Assembly: GCA_964424375.1 (NCBI GenBank)
Contig: CAYRIH010000002.1
Location: forward strand, 6,663 to 70,662
Direction: 5' to 3'
DNA length: 64,000 bases
DNA from: CAYRIH01 sp964424375
GTDB lineage: Bacteria > Patescibacteriota > Kazan-3B-28 > UBA10110
The position numbers and the translations under genes were made by a program. Under the pieces are notes generated by a model. The model did no database searches and was not told the DNA's origin. It was given only the letters and a program-made list of their open reading frames with translations. Shown here in pieces: positions 40,921 through 49,000 of the stretch. Numbering within the stretch: position 1 is the first letter of the stretch; each line of letters begins with the position of its first letter.

Positions 40921-41448
40921 ATGAAGAAAAAGCATTATATTCATCTTTATTACGGTTTAGGTAAAGGCAAAACTACTGCAGCTTTTGGATTGGCTTTAAG
41001 GGCATTAGGACAGGGCAAAAAAGTAGTGATTTTGCAATGGTTAAAAGGTAGAAGTGATATAGGGGAAATTAAAATAGCTAGCAAACTGAAGCCTAAATTT
41101 GAAGTTTATCAATTTGGACCTAAATATTTTACTTGGGATTCGAAAGGATCTGAAGAACATAAAAGATTAGCTAAAGAGGGGTTGAAATTTTTGGAGCAAA
41201 TTATAATCAAGGGCAAATATGATCTTTTGATTTTAGATGAATTAGTTGATGCAGTAGTAATGAAATTTGTTTCTCAAACTAAAGTTATAAGTTTAATTAA
41301 GAGAGCAGTCAAAAAAGGTGAGGTGATTTTAACTGGGCATAAGATTCCTAAAGAATTTATAGAATTAGCAGATTTAGTTACCGAGATGCGCAAGATAAAA
41401 CATTATTTCGACAAAGGTCAGCTGGCTAGAAAAGGAATTGAATATTAA
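40921..41448 (+). CDS. cobO: Cob(I)alamin/corrinoid adenosyltransferase (CobA/CobO/BtuR type)
   Basis: A 175-residue P-loop protein. Walker A-type GLGKGKTTAAFGLALRALG, VVILQWLKG, the LLILDELVDAV segment and the C-terminal ARKGIEY are hallmarks of the family, which transfers adenosyl from ATP to Co(I) corrinoid. No other cobalamin genes are visible, so it probably serves salvage and supplies adenosylcobalamin to NrdJ. It is 3 bases from the next gene. Confidence 0.92.
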   Translation: MKKKHYIHLYYGLGKGKTTAAFGLALRALGQGKKVVILQWLKGRSDIGEIKIASKLKPKFEVYQFGPKYFTWDSKGSEEHKRLAKEGLKFLEQIIIKGKYDLLILDELVDAVVMKFVSQTKVISLIKRAVKKGEVILTGHKIPKEFIELADLVTEMRKIKHYFDKGQLARKGIEY

Positions 41449-41450
41449 AA

Positions 41451-41666
41451 ATGAGAATTAAAGTAAAAGTGATTCCTAATGCGAAACTCAACAAAATAGA
41501 TAAGGTTGATGATGTTTATTTAGTGCGAGTAACAGCCCCGCCAATTGAAGGCAGAGCTAACAAAGCTGTGATTGAACTTTTAGCTAAACATTTTAAGATT
41601 TCCAAAAGTAAAGTAGATATTATCAAAGGAGTGGCCTCACGGATAAAGATTATAGATGTTGGGTAA
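41451..41666 (+). CDS. DUF167 (YggU-like) protein
   Basis: A 71-residue alpha/beta protein with the family core VRVTAPPIEGRANKAVIELL and SKSKVDIIKGVASRIKII. The biochemical role is unknown. It follows the adenosyltransferase closely, so co-transcription is likely, without a clear functional tie. Confidence 0.9.
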   Translation: MRIKVKVIPNAKLNKIDKVDDVYLVRVTAPPIEGRANKAVIELLAKHFKISKSKVDIIKGVASRIKIIDVG

Positions 41667-41769
41667 AACAAGCTAGGATACAAGTATAAATATCTTGACT
41701 GGTGGCTGGTTTTTTTAATATCCTTAAATTGTTGCGAAAGCAATAAACACCTTGAAAAGGAGGCCCCAC

Positions 41770-42123
41770 ATGTTTTTATGGATAGCCGTAGGTGTTGCTG
41801 CTATTATTGCAATATATTTGATTGCAAATAGCAGCAAGAGAACCAAGGGCAGAACAACTCCGTCAGCTTCCCAGGGATCTAAATCTAGGTCATTGGGATT
41901 ACCAGCAGTAGACCACCATGGCGGCAGGAAAGTCTCGGTTAGTGAGGGTTTTGGTACTGCCGGAACTCGTGAAGGCAGCAAACAGCCCGGTCGTAAAGCA
42001 CCTGAGAAAAGTCCAAAGAAATACGGCGCCAGTGATGACGTAGAAATGAAGCGGCTAAAGCAAGCAAAACCGTTCACGCCGGGGGCAAAAAGCATAATTC
42101 CTCCTCCAAGCGGAAAGGGTTAG
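41770..42123 (+). CDS. Small membrane-anchored protein with disordered basic tail
   Basis: A 117-residue protein with an N-terminal membrane helix (MFLWIAVGVAAIIAIYLIA) and then a Gly/Ser/Lys/Pro-rich tail without predicted structure, ending SIIPPPSGKG. AAAAGGAGG seven bases before ATG 41770 fixes the start over an upstream TTG. Its GC content is above that of its neighbours, and it has its own terminator, both accessory-like traits. Function unknown. Confidence 0.55.
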   Translation: MFLWIAVGVAAIIAIYLIANSSKRTKGRTTPSASQGSKSRSLGLPAVDHHGGRKVSVSEGFGTAGTREGSKQPGRKAPEKSPKKYGASDDVEMKRLKQAKPFTPGAKSIIPPPSGKG

Positions 42124-42149
42124 TAAAATCAATATCCAAATCCGTAATG

Positions 42150-42178
42150 CCTCCCTAGAAAATGGGAGGTATTTTTTT
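42150..42178 (+). terminator. Intrinsic terminator
   Basis: Stem CCTCCC/GGGAGG with loop TAGAAAAT, followed by TA and seven T. Confidence 0.9.
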
Positions 42179-42270
42179 ATATAAAATATCTAATTTTTTT
42201 TTTATTTAAATTACTAAGCGTCTATTCTTTTGCTATAATAGGAAAGTATTTTTTAAATATTATAAATATT

Positions 42271-42780
42271 ATGGTTTCTCAATATAGTGAACAGCGCGTA
42301 GGAGTTTTTGTAGATGTGTCGAATTTATATTATTCGGCACGAGTTATGTATAACAGAAAGGTTAACTTTAAAGCAATTTTAAAAGAAATAGTTGGGGATC
42401 GCAAACTAATTAGAGCAATTGCATATGTGATTAAAGCTGAGAGCCCAGAAGAGCAGAAATTTTTTGATGCTTTAGATAACATAGGATTTGAGGTAAAAAG
42501 CAAGGAACTGCAAGTATTTTATGGCGGTCATAAAAAGGGTGATTGGGATGTGGGCATAGCCATGGATACTATCAGACTAGCTCCCAAGCTAGATGTAGTT
42601 GTAATAGTTTCCGGTGATGGTGATTTTATTCCACTGGTAGATCATCTTAAAAGTATTGGCCAAAAAGCTGAAGTAGTTGCCTTCGGTCGCAGTGCTTCTG
42701 GTAAATTAAGAGAAATTGCTGACAATTTTATTGATTTAGATGGAAGTAAAAGAAAATTTCTGTTGCCGGAGAAGAAATAA
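42271..42780 (+). CDS. NYN-domain (LabA/DUF88) putative ribonuclease
   Basis: A 169-residue PIN-like protein. Acidic residues expected at the metal site occur in GVFVDVSNLY, KGDWDVGIAMD and VIVSGDGDFIPLVDHL. NYN proteins are predicted or shown RNases acting on structured RNA. The ileS start overlaps its stop by one base, so the two are probably co-translated. Confidence 0.88.
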   Translation: MVSQYSEQRVGVFVDVSNLYYSARVMYNRKVNFKAILKEIVGDRKLIRAIAYVIKAESPEEQKFFDALDNIGFEVKSKELQVFYGGHKKGDWDVGIAMDTIRLAPKLDVVVIVSGDGDFIPLVDHLKSIGQKAEVVAFGRSASGKLREIADNFIDLDGSKRKFLLPEKK

Positions 42781-45650
42781 TGTCTAAATTTAAGGAAGTT
42801 AACCCAAAGCTAGATTTGCCGAATCAAGAATTGGAAATCTTGGAGTTTTGGGATAAAGAAAATATATTTAAGAAAAGTTTAGATTTACATAAGAAAGCGA
42901 AGCGTTTCGTATTTTTTGAGGGACCACCGACTGCTAATGCTAAACCAGGATTGCATCATTTAATTTCTAGGTATTTTAAAGATTTATGGCCTCGTTTTAA
43001 GACCATGCAAGGGTTTTTAGTCGAACGCAAAGCTGGTTGGGATACACATGGTTTGCCGGTAGAGATATCTGTAGAAAAGGAGTTAGGTTTAAAAAACAAG
43101 CAGGATATCGAAAAATATGGCATAGCCAAGTTTAATCAAAAAGCCAAAGAAAGTGTCTGGAAATATAAAGAATTATGGGAAGAATTTACTAAAAGATCAG
43201 CTTTCTGGTTAGATTTAGATAAACCTTATATTTCGCATAATCCTAAATATATTGAATCTTTATGGTGGATTATTAAGCAGACTTGGGATAAAAAATTGTT
43301 GTATCAAGGCTATAAAGTTGTACCTTATTGTACCCGTTGTGGCACAGCACTTTCTTCGCATGAAGTGGCCCAAGGCTATAAGGAAGTAGAGGAAAATTCA
43401 ATATATATTAAATTTAAACTCAAAGATGAAAAAAATACATATATTCTGGCTTGGACAACTACCCCTTGGACATTACCAGGTAATGTAGCTTTGGCAGTAG
43501 GTTCTGATATTATCTACAGTAAAGTCAAAGTCAATAATGAATACTTAATTTTAGCCAAAGACTTAGTCGAAAAAGTTTTTGGTAAACCAAAAAAATCAGA
43601 AACAGAATTTAAAGGAAAGAAATTGCTAAATAAAGAATACGAACCCCTTTTCCCAGAAGCAATCAAGACTAAAGATAAAGCTTGGTATATATTGCCAGGA
43701 GACTTTGTAACCACTGAGGATGGCACAGGAGTTGTGCATACGGCCGTAATGTATGGGGAAGATGATTATAGGCTGGGAGATGAAGTTGGTTTGCCAAAAA
43801 TCCATACAGTTTCACCCGAAGGTTTGTTTTTGCCAAGTGTAAAAAAATGGGCTGGTAAATATGTTAAAGACCCCAAGGTAGAAAAGGGGATTGTGGCATA
43901 TTTAGACAAAAGAGGGTTGTTGTTAAAAGAAGTTTTATATAAACATGATTATCCTTTTTGTTGGCGATGTGCTTCACCATTGTTGTATTACGCTATGGAT
44001 TCTTGGTTTATTAAAATGTCTGCGTTGCAAAATCAACTTTTAGCAAATAATGAAACTATTAATTGGATTCCAAAACATTTACAGGAAGGCAGATTTGGAG
44101 AATGGCTTCGAGGGGTTAAAGACTGGGCAATTTCTAGAAATAGATATTGGGGCACCCCTTTGCCTATTTGGAAAAGTGATTCGGATAAAATAATTTGTGT
44201 TGGCAGTTTTGAAGAATTAAAAAAATTAGCTAAAAATCCCATTAAAAATGACTTTGATCCGCATAAACCAGAGATAGATGAAATTATTTTACTTAAAGAT
44301 GGGGAAGAATATAAACGAGTGCCTGATGTTATAGATACCTGGTTTGATAGTGGTTCTATGCCTTTTGCTCAGTGGCATTATCCTTTTGAAAACAAAGACA
44401 GGATAGACAAAGGCTTATCTTTTCCGGCAGATTTTATTGCAGAAGCTGTAGATCAAACTAGAGGTTGGTTCTATACATTACTAGCTGTATCTACAATTTT
44501 GGATAAAGGAGCGCCTTATAAGAATGTTATTTCTTTAGGACATATTTTAGACAAGCATGGCAAAAAGATGAGTAAATCCAAGGGTAATGTAGTAGATCCG
44601 TGGATGATTTTTGAAAAATATGGGTCAGATGTATTGCGTTGGTATTTTTATACTGTTAATCAACCAGGGCTGCCTAAGAATTTTGATGAGGATATATTAA
44701 AACAAGTTAATCGTCGCTTTGTTTTAACTTTATGGAATACCCTATCTTTCTTTGTTACTTATGCTAATTTAGATAATTTTAATCCTGAAAACAAAAAACC
44801 AAAATCAAGCAATGTTTTAGATAAATGGATTCTAACAAGTTTAAATCAAACGATTTATATAGTTACTAATTCTTTAGAACAATATGATGTTATCTCTGCT
44901 ACATCAGCTATAGAACTTTTAATCAATGATTTGTCTAACTGGTATATCAGAAGAAGTCGCAAGAGGTTTTGGAAAAGTGAGGATGATAAGGATAAAAAAC
45001 AGGCATATCAAACTTTGTATTGGGTTTTAAAAAATATATCATTAATGCTGGCTCCATTTATGCCGATGACAGCAGAAATTATATATGATGTGTTAAAGCA
45101 GAATAAAGATCCAATTTCAGTTCATTTAAACGATTGGCCATCATTTGATAAAGATAATCGTGATCAAAAAGTAATAGATGATATGAGCCAAGTTAGAAAA
45201 ATTGTAGAAATGGGTCATAATCTGCGAGAAGAAGCTAAAATTAGAGTTCGCCAACCTCTTGGCAAAATGAGTATTACCATTAAATCCTTGTCTGACGAAC
45301 TAATTAATTTAATTAAGGAGGAATTAAATATTAAAGAATTGATTCTTGGAGCTAAAAAAAATATGTTGGACACTGATATTAATCTGGAACTAGAAAAAGA
45401 GGGTTTGGCTAGAGAAATTGTCCGATCAGTTCAAGCTTTACGCAAAAATCAGGGCTTGGAAGTGTCTGATAGAATTAAATTATATTATGATGATTCAGAT
45501 AATATAATTATTGAAGCTTTTAATGATTTTGCCGATTATATTAAAACTGAAGTTTTAGCCACTGAGATTATTAGTTCTAGTAAAAAAGCTAATGAATCAG
45601 TTAAAATTAATGATAAGAATTTAAGTATAGGATTAGAAAAGGATGAATAA
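42780..45650 (+). CDS. ileS: Isoleucyl-tRNA synthetase
   Basis: A 956-residue class I synthetase. Its HIGH region is GPPTANAKPGLHHLIS (HIGH as HHLI). Editing-domain segments include TTPWTLPGNVALAVG, and zinc-type Cys pairs occur in PYCTRCGTALSSHEVAQGYK. KMSKS is present in GKKMSKSKGNVVDP. The body resembles the eukaryote-like IleS2 branch, which in other bacteria is linked to mupirocin resistance. It overlaps the DUF192 gene by eight bases. Confidence 0.95.
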   Translation: MSKFKEVNPKLDLPNQELEILEFWDKENIFKKSLDLHKKAKRFVFFEGPPTANAKPGLHHLISRYFKDLWPRFKTMQGFLVERKAGWDTHGLPVEISVEKELGLKNKQDIEKYGIAKFNQKAKESVWKYKELWEEFTKRSAFWLDLDKPYISHNPKYIESLWWIIKQTWDKKLLYQGYKVVPYCTRCGTALSSHEVAQGYKEVEENSIYIKFKLKDEKNTYILAWTTTPWTLPGNVALAVGSDIIYSKVKVNNEYLILAKDLVEKVFGKPKKSETEFKGKKLLNKEYEPLFPEAIKTKDKAWYILPGDFVTTEDGTGVVHTAVMYGEDDYRLGDEVGLPKIHTVSPEGLFLPSVKKWAGKYVKDPKVEKGIVAYLDKRGLLLKEVLYKHDYPFCWRCASPLLYYAMDSWFIKMSALQNQLLANNETINWIPKHLQEGRFGEWLRGVKDWAISRNRYWGTPLPIWKSDSDKIICVGSFEELKKLAKNPIKNDFDPHKPEIDEIILLKDGEEYKRVPDVIDTWFDSGSMPFAQWHYPFENKDRIDKGLSFPADFIAEAVDQTRGWFYTLLAVSTILDKGAPYKNVISLGHILDKHGKKMSKSKGNVVDPWMIFEKYGSDVLRWYFYTVNQPGLPKNFDEDILKQVNRRFVLTLWNTLSFFVTYANLDNFNPENKKPKSSNVLDKWILTSLNQTIYIVTNSLEQYDVISATSAIELLINDLSNWYIRRSRKRFWKSEDDKDKKQAYQTLYWVLKNISLMLAPFMPMTAEIIYDVLKQNKDPISVHLNDWPSFDKDNRDQKVIDDMSQVRKIVEMGHNLREEAKIRVRQPLGKMSITIKSLSDELINLIKEELNIKELILGAKKNMLDTDINLELEKEGLAREIVRSVQALRKNQGLEVSDRIKLYYDDSDNIIIEAFNDFADYIKTEVLATEIISSSKKANESVKINDKNLSIGLEKDE

Positions 45651-46149
45651 AAATTATTTTTATGAAATTGTTTTTTCTAGATTAGCTCTGGTTATTTTTG
45701 TAATAGTTATGTTGGTAATTGTAGGAGTGTTTAAACAATCCATACCAACTACAACAGTTTTATCTAATTTGGATAGTTATCAAAAATTAATACTGCCTAA
45801 CAACCAGGTGATTATGGCAGAAGTAGTTGCTACGCGTGAACAGCGGCTTGAGGGATTATCAGGACGGGATAATTTAGCTAAGAATTTTGCTATGTTGTTT
45901 GTTTTTGACAAAGAAAGCTATCATAGTTTTTGGATGCCTGATATGAATTTTGCCATTGATATAATTTGGCTGGATGAAAATTACAAGATAGTGGATATTG
46001 CAGAAGGTGTACAACCTATGCCAAAACATGATTTAGATGATTTGCCAAGATATGTTAATCAAAGCCCAGCTCAATATGTTTTAGAAGTTAATGCAGGGTT
46101 TTCTAGTAGAAATAAGTTAAATGAAGGGGATTTGATTCGGTTGACTTAA
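45643..46149 (+). CDS. DUF192 family membrane-anchored protein
   Basis: A 168-residue protein with one N-terminal membrane helix (about 10-30) and an external DUF192 domain: EQRLEGLSGRDNL, MLFVFDKESYHSFWMPDMNF and DIIWLDENYKIVDI. Function unknown. The start lies within the last codons of ileS. Confidence 0.85.
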   Translation: MNKNYFYEIVFSRLALVIFVIVMLVIVGVFKQSIPTTTVLSNLDSYQKLILPNNQVIMAEVVATREQRLEGLSGRDNLAKNFAMLFVFDKESYHSFWMPDMNFAIDIIWLDENYKIVDIAEGVQPMPKHDLDDLPRYVNQSPAQYVLEVNAGFSSRNKLNEGDLIRLT

Positions 46150-46197
46150 ATAAGGTTATACTTATATACTCTAGTGCGTAAGAATAAGATTATGATT

Positions 46198-46515
46198 ATG
46201 AAAGCTGTGATTCAGACTGGGGGAAAACAATATCTAGTTAGTGTTGGTGATGTTTTAGATGTGGAAAAATTATCTGTGATTGATGATAAGAAGATAATCT
46301 TTAAAAAGGTGTTAATGGTCACAGATGAAGCTGGTAAGGACATTAAATTAGGAGATCCTCTGCTTAAAGATACTAAAGTAGAAGCTGAAGTTGTGTCTCA
46401 ATTTAAAGCTGACAAAATCATAGTATTTAAAATGAAAAGGCGTAAACGCTACCGTCGTACTCAAGGACATCGCCAGCAATTAACTAAAATAAAAATCACT
46501 AAGATAACAATCTAG
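46198..46515 (+). CDS. rplU: Large-subunit ribosomal protein bL21
   Basis: A 105-residue L21: MKAVIQTGGKQYLVSVGDVL at the start and FKMKRRKRYRRTQGHRQQLT as the RNA-binding signature. The ATG at 46198 matches the family N-terminus; 46192 (MIMKA) is a possible alternative. The usual partner rpmA (L27) is not downstream; lepB is there on the opposite strand. Confidence 0.93.
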   Translation: MKAVIQTGGKQYLVSVGDVLDVEKLSVIDDKKIIFKKVLMVTDEAGKDIKLGDPLLKDTKVEAEVVSQFKADKIIVFKMKRRKRYRRTQGHRQQLTKIKITKITI

Positions 46516-46530
46516 CTTGCACTTAGTTTA

Positions 46531-47154
46531 TTATATTGCTGGATTGTATTTGGGTAGCCCAACAGATTTAAATTCTTCAAATGGGTAAAGTATTACCCAG
46601 ACTCTTCCAACAATTAGATGGCGTGGTAACGCTCCCCAAGTTCTAGAATCTGAGCTATTAGGTCGATTATCACCTAAAACAAAGTATTCACCATCTTTTA
46701 GAGTTGTACGGGTTTCTCCACTAGTGCGAGTCACAATATAAGTTTCGTCCAACATCATTCCATCAGGATGTTGATCGTTAGAGATAGTTACTTCTCCATC
46801 ATGAACTGAGACAGTTTCACCAGGCAAACCAACAATTCTTTTAATAAAACTAAATGCTACATTGCGTGGGTATTTGAAGACCACCACATCTCCTCGTCTG
46901 GGAGCACGGAATCGATAAGAAACTTGGTCAACAATAATGTATTGGTTATTTTCGAATGTTGGTTCCATCGATTGTCCGCTAACATAGAATGGTTGGATAA
47001 GAAAGAATCGAATAAGAAAAGCCACCCCCAAAACTGTGGTGACGGTTTTGAAAACATCATAGACGAACACGACTGTTCCTACAAAAATAGTCAGCGCTAC
47101 ATTACCAGGCTTTTTAGTTTTAGATTTTGGAGAAGTGTCTAATTGACTGTGCAT
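46531..47154 (-). CDS. lepB: Signal peptidase I
   Basis: A 207-residue membrane protease that removes Sec signal peptides. One N-terminal anchor (about 20-50) precedes the catalytic Ser in VSGQSMEPTF and the catalytic Lys in FIKRIVGLPGE. The conserved box E is VLGDNRPNSSDSRTWG. It could process the many exported proteins in this window. rplU ends 15 bases away in the opposite direction. Confidence 0.96.
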   Translation of the reverse strand: MHSQLDTSPKSKTKKPGNVALTIFVGTVVFVYDVFKTVTTVLGVAFLIRFFLIQPFYVSGQSMEPTFENNQYIIVDQVSYRFRAPRRGDVVVFKYPRNVAFSFIKRIVGLPGETVSVHDGEVTISNDQHPDGMMLDETYIVTRTSGETRTTLKDGEYFVLGDNRPNSSDSRTWGALPRHLIVGRVWVILYPFEEFKSVGLPKYNPAI

Positions 47155-47283
47155 GATTTTATTATAGAACGCTCAATCGCTATAACAAAATACATATTTT
47201 TATATCTAATTTATAATTAAATATTTATGGTGGTCTATTCTAAACGAGGTTAGAATTTATTTACTTAAAAATAAGCTTAAATT

Positions 47284-47320
47284 AAAAAGCATGCCCGTAA
47301 CTTATAATAGCTACGGGCAT
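47284..47320 (-). terminator. Terminator for the 140-residue minus-strand gene
   Basis: Inverted repeat ATGCCCGTA/TACGGGCAT (47291-47299, 47312-47320). On the minus strand it is followed by GCTTTTTAA. Confidence 0.85.
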
Positions 47321-47341
47321 AAGTCGAATTGATGGTGGTTT

Positions 47342-47764
47342 TTACGAACAGCTTTTCATGTACTTCTTGTACCCAAGGGACGGAGGTAGCAAGTGATTCA
47401 CGAGTATCAATGATTCAGGTTTGGGAGTAATTTTTTTTGGTACAGATGAATAACTTTCACGTTCGACCATAACACCATTCTCGTTGAATAATGTTATTTC
47501 GGCTACTTCAAGCTTGAAAGGATGCTGTAATTCTTCTCCTACAATATGTTTCCATAGCCGATTCCATACCTCTTTTCTGTCCCGGTCGCGCTGAAGATGA
47601 AGATCATCAAATAAATGCGGCTGTAGTTTCTGGACAACCCCTTGCTCATTTTCCGCCAACACAAAAAAGGTCTTGTGCTCAATCCAGGCAGATATATCAC
47701 CCAAAAATGGCGTAGCTTCAGAATCTAATTCCATAGCAACAAGCCTGGCATAAAACAGTTTCAT
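47342..47764 (-). CDS. Orphan protein of unknown function
   Basis: A 140-residue soluble protein from ATG 47764 (start MKLFYARLVAMELDSEATPF, end HLLPPSLGYKKYMKSCS). TTGAGGTG is a modest Shine-Dalgarno site. A longer start nine codons upstream is possible but reads through the leader. GC content is higher than in neighbouring core genes, and the gene sits alone between a terminator and a tRNA, which suggests acquisition. No motif recognised. Confidence 0.6.
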   Translation of the reverse strand: MKLFYARLVAMELDSEATPFLGDISAWIEHKTFFVLAENEQGVVQKLQPHLFDDLHLQRDRDRKEVWNRLWKHIVGEELQHPFKLEVAEITLFNENGVMVERESYSSVPKKITPKPESLILVNHLLPPSLGYKKYMKSCS

Positions 47765-47815
47765 AGTGTTCACCTCAATTTCGGGGTGCATTCCTGCCCC
47801 CGTCAGAATACCTAT

Positions 47816-47844
47816 AATATAGTCTCAAACCCAAAAAATTGCAA
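47816..47844 (-). promoter_or_regulatory. Promoter for the 140-residue orphan gene
   Basis: On the minus strand TTGCAA (47844-47839), 17 bases, then TATATT (47821-47816). It lies about 20 bases beyond the tRNA-Val 3' end, so the gene need not depend on the tRNA promoter. Confidence 0.6.
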
Positions 47845-47884
47845 TAGATGTGGGAGTATTTTTATGGTGGGCGTACCAGGATTC

Positions 47885-47915
47885 CCTGGCCGTGTCCCGC
47901 GGTCAGCGGGCAGGC
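47885..47915 (-). repeat. GC-rich palindromic element, copy 2 (in the tRNA-Val T-loop)
   Basis: On the plus strand it starts CCTGGCCGTGTCCCGC and ends GCGGGCAGGC, with inner stem CCCGC/GCGGG. Flanks GGATTC and GAACC rejoin to the normal T-loop. The preceding ATTC is shared with copies 1 and 4. Confidence 0.88.
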
Positions 47916-47958
47916 GAACCTGGGACTTCTTCGATGTGAACGAAGCGCTCTACCACTG

Positions 47959-47993
47959 CCTGCCCGCGGCTGCGCCACGGGGCGCGGCCAGGG
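47959..47993 (-). repeat. GC-rich palindromic element, copy 3 (in the tRNA-Val D-arm)
   Basis: On the minus strand it starts CCCTGGCCGCGCCCC and ends GCCGCGGGCAGG, with inner stem GCGCC/GGCGC. Removing 35 bases restores the D-arm AGCTCAGTGGTAGAGC. Confidence 0.88.
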
Positions 47994-48044
47994 AGCTATA
48001 CGCCCATGAAGCTTTTTAATTATACAACTTATTAACTTATGGAG

Positions 48045-48192
48045 TTGACTATTTATCTATGTTGGGATAAGATTTTTAGGTAAATAATCACGGCTGGTGA
48101 TTAGAATGACCTTGTTCTGCTGTCCGCCATCTGGCGGAAGCAGAATCCATTCCTAAGATGATCTAGCCGGAAGCATAAAGGAGAACTGAGTT
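48045..48192 (+). promoter_or_regulatory. rpsB promoter and structured leader
   Basis: -35 TTGACT (48045-48050), 17 bases, -10 TAAGAT (48068-48073). The leader holds a near-perfect composite hairpin TTCTGCT-G-TCCGCCA-TC-TGGCGGA-AGCAGAA (48115-48145). CGGCT (48091-48095) can pair with AGCCG (48165-48169) around it. AAAGGAG precedes the rpsB start. It could be an S2 autoregulatory leader; the inner TCCGCCA palindrome could also be an inserted repeat. Confidence 0.6.
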
Positions 48193-48987
48193 ATGACAAA
48201 GATTACTGTAGAACAGATGTTAGAAGCGGGCCTTCATTTTGGGCATCAGACTTTTAGGTGGAATCCCAAAATGCGTCCGTTTATTTTCGAAGCCAGAGAT
48301 GATGTACATATTATTGATTTAACTCAAACAGAACAAAAATTAAAAGGAGCTCTTGATTTTGTTGCTCAAATAGCCAAAGAAGGCAAAAATCTATTAATAG
48401 TTGGCACCAAAAGGCAGGCTAGTAAAATTATCAAAGAACAGGCTGAAGCTAATACTGTACCATTTGTTTCTACTAAATGGCCTGGCGGACTATTAACTAA
48501 TTTCAAAACAATTAAAAAGCGGATTGATTATCTAAAGCAACTTCGAGAAAAGATAGAAGGTAAAAATTTTGCAGATATGACTAAAAAAGAGATTGGTCTA
48601 CTTAACAAAAAACGGGTGCGCTTAGAAGAATCTTTTGGGGGATTAGATACATTGACTGCTTTACCAGGGGCTATATTTGTTGTGGATGCCGTGCGAGAAA
48701 AAATAGCTATTAAAGAAGCAATTAAATTAAACATTCCGGTGATTGCCATGGTTGATACCAATGCTGATCCTTCTGGTATTGAATTTGTTATTCCAGCTAA
48801 TGATGACGCCAAAAATGGAATTTTGCTCATCACTAAAGCTGTAATAGATGTTTTTAGTAAAAATTATAAACAAATAGCTAAAGAATCAATTTCTGAGCAA
48901 GGTATACAAACTGATATTGATAAAAACGATACAGTTAAAGTTAAATCTAAAAAACATAAATCTCAAACAGAGAAAATTAGTAAATAA
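48193..48987 (+). CDS. rpsB: Small-subunit ribosomal protein uS2
   Basis: A 264-residue S2: MTKITVEQMLEAGLHFGHQT, RWNPKMRPFIFEARDDVHII, KWPGGLLTNFKTI and PVIAMVDTNADPSGIEFVIP are all family signatures. A Lys/Ser-rich tail follows residue 240. It heads the rpsB-tsf-frr-uppS translation and lipid-carrier cluster. Confidence 0.97.
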   Translation: MTKITVEQMLEAGLHFGHQTFRWNPKMRPFIFEARDDVHIIDLTQTEQKLKGALDFVAQIAKEGKNLLIVGTKRQASKIIKEQAEANTVPFVSTKWPGGLLTNFKTIKKRIDYLKQLREKIEGKNFADMTKKEIGLLNKKRVRLEESFGGLDTLTALPGAIFVVDAVREKIAIKEAIKLNIPVIAMVDTNADPSGIEFVIPANDDAKNGILLITKAVIDVFSKNYKQIAKESISEQGIQTDIDKNDTVKVKSKKHKSQTEKISK

Positions 48988-49000
48988 GAAGTGTTTGATT

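Larger units (their letters stand above)
47865..48005 (-). tRNA. tRNA-Val (anticodon CAC) interrupted by two palindromic insertions
   Basis: Without two insertions the minus strand reads as a normal 75-base tRNA. Acceptor GGGCGTA pairs with TACGCCC, discriminator A, and CCA is encoded. The D-arm is GCTC-AGTGGTA-GAGC, the anticodon arm CTTCG-TTCACAT-CGAAG, and the T-arm CCAGG-TTCGAAT-CCTGG. A 35-base insert lies at the D-stem/D-loop border (47959-47993). A 31-base insert lies inside the T-loop, TTC^GAAT (47885-47915). Both belong to the GC-rich palindromic family. A TATAAT -10 (48024-48019) is well placed. The gene may be dead, or may make a tRNA with two extra hairpins; a UAC isoacceptor could read the same codons. 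Confidence 0.85.

Noticed and set aside
41724..42095. A 123-codon minus-strand frame opposite the small membrane protein
   Set aside because: The plus-strand gene has a strong Shine-Dalgarno site, a membrane helix and a terminator; the minus frame has none.
47786..48019. A 77-codon plus-strand frame
   Set aside because: It is antisense to the interrupted tRNA-Val and its palindromic inserts; no Shine-Dalgarno site or protein-like composition.
2931..48145. A CRISPR array formed by the dispersed short repeats
   Set aside because: The repeats are far apart, inverted and variable in length, with no regular spacing and no cas genes.
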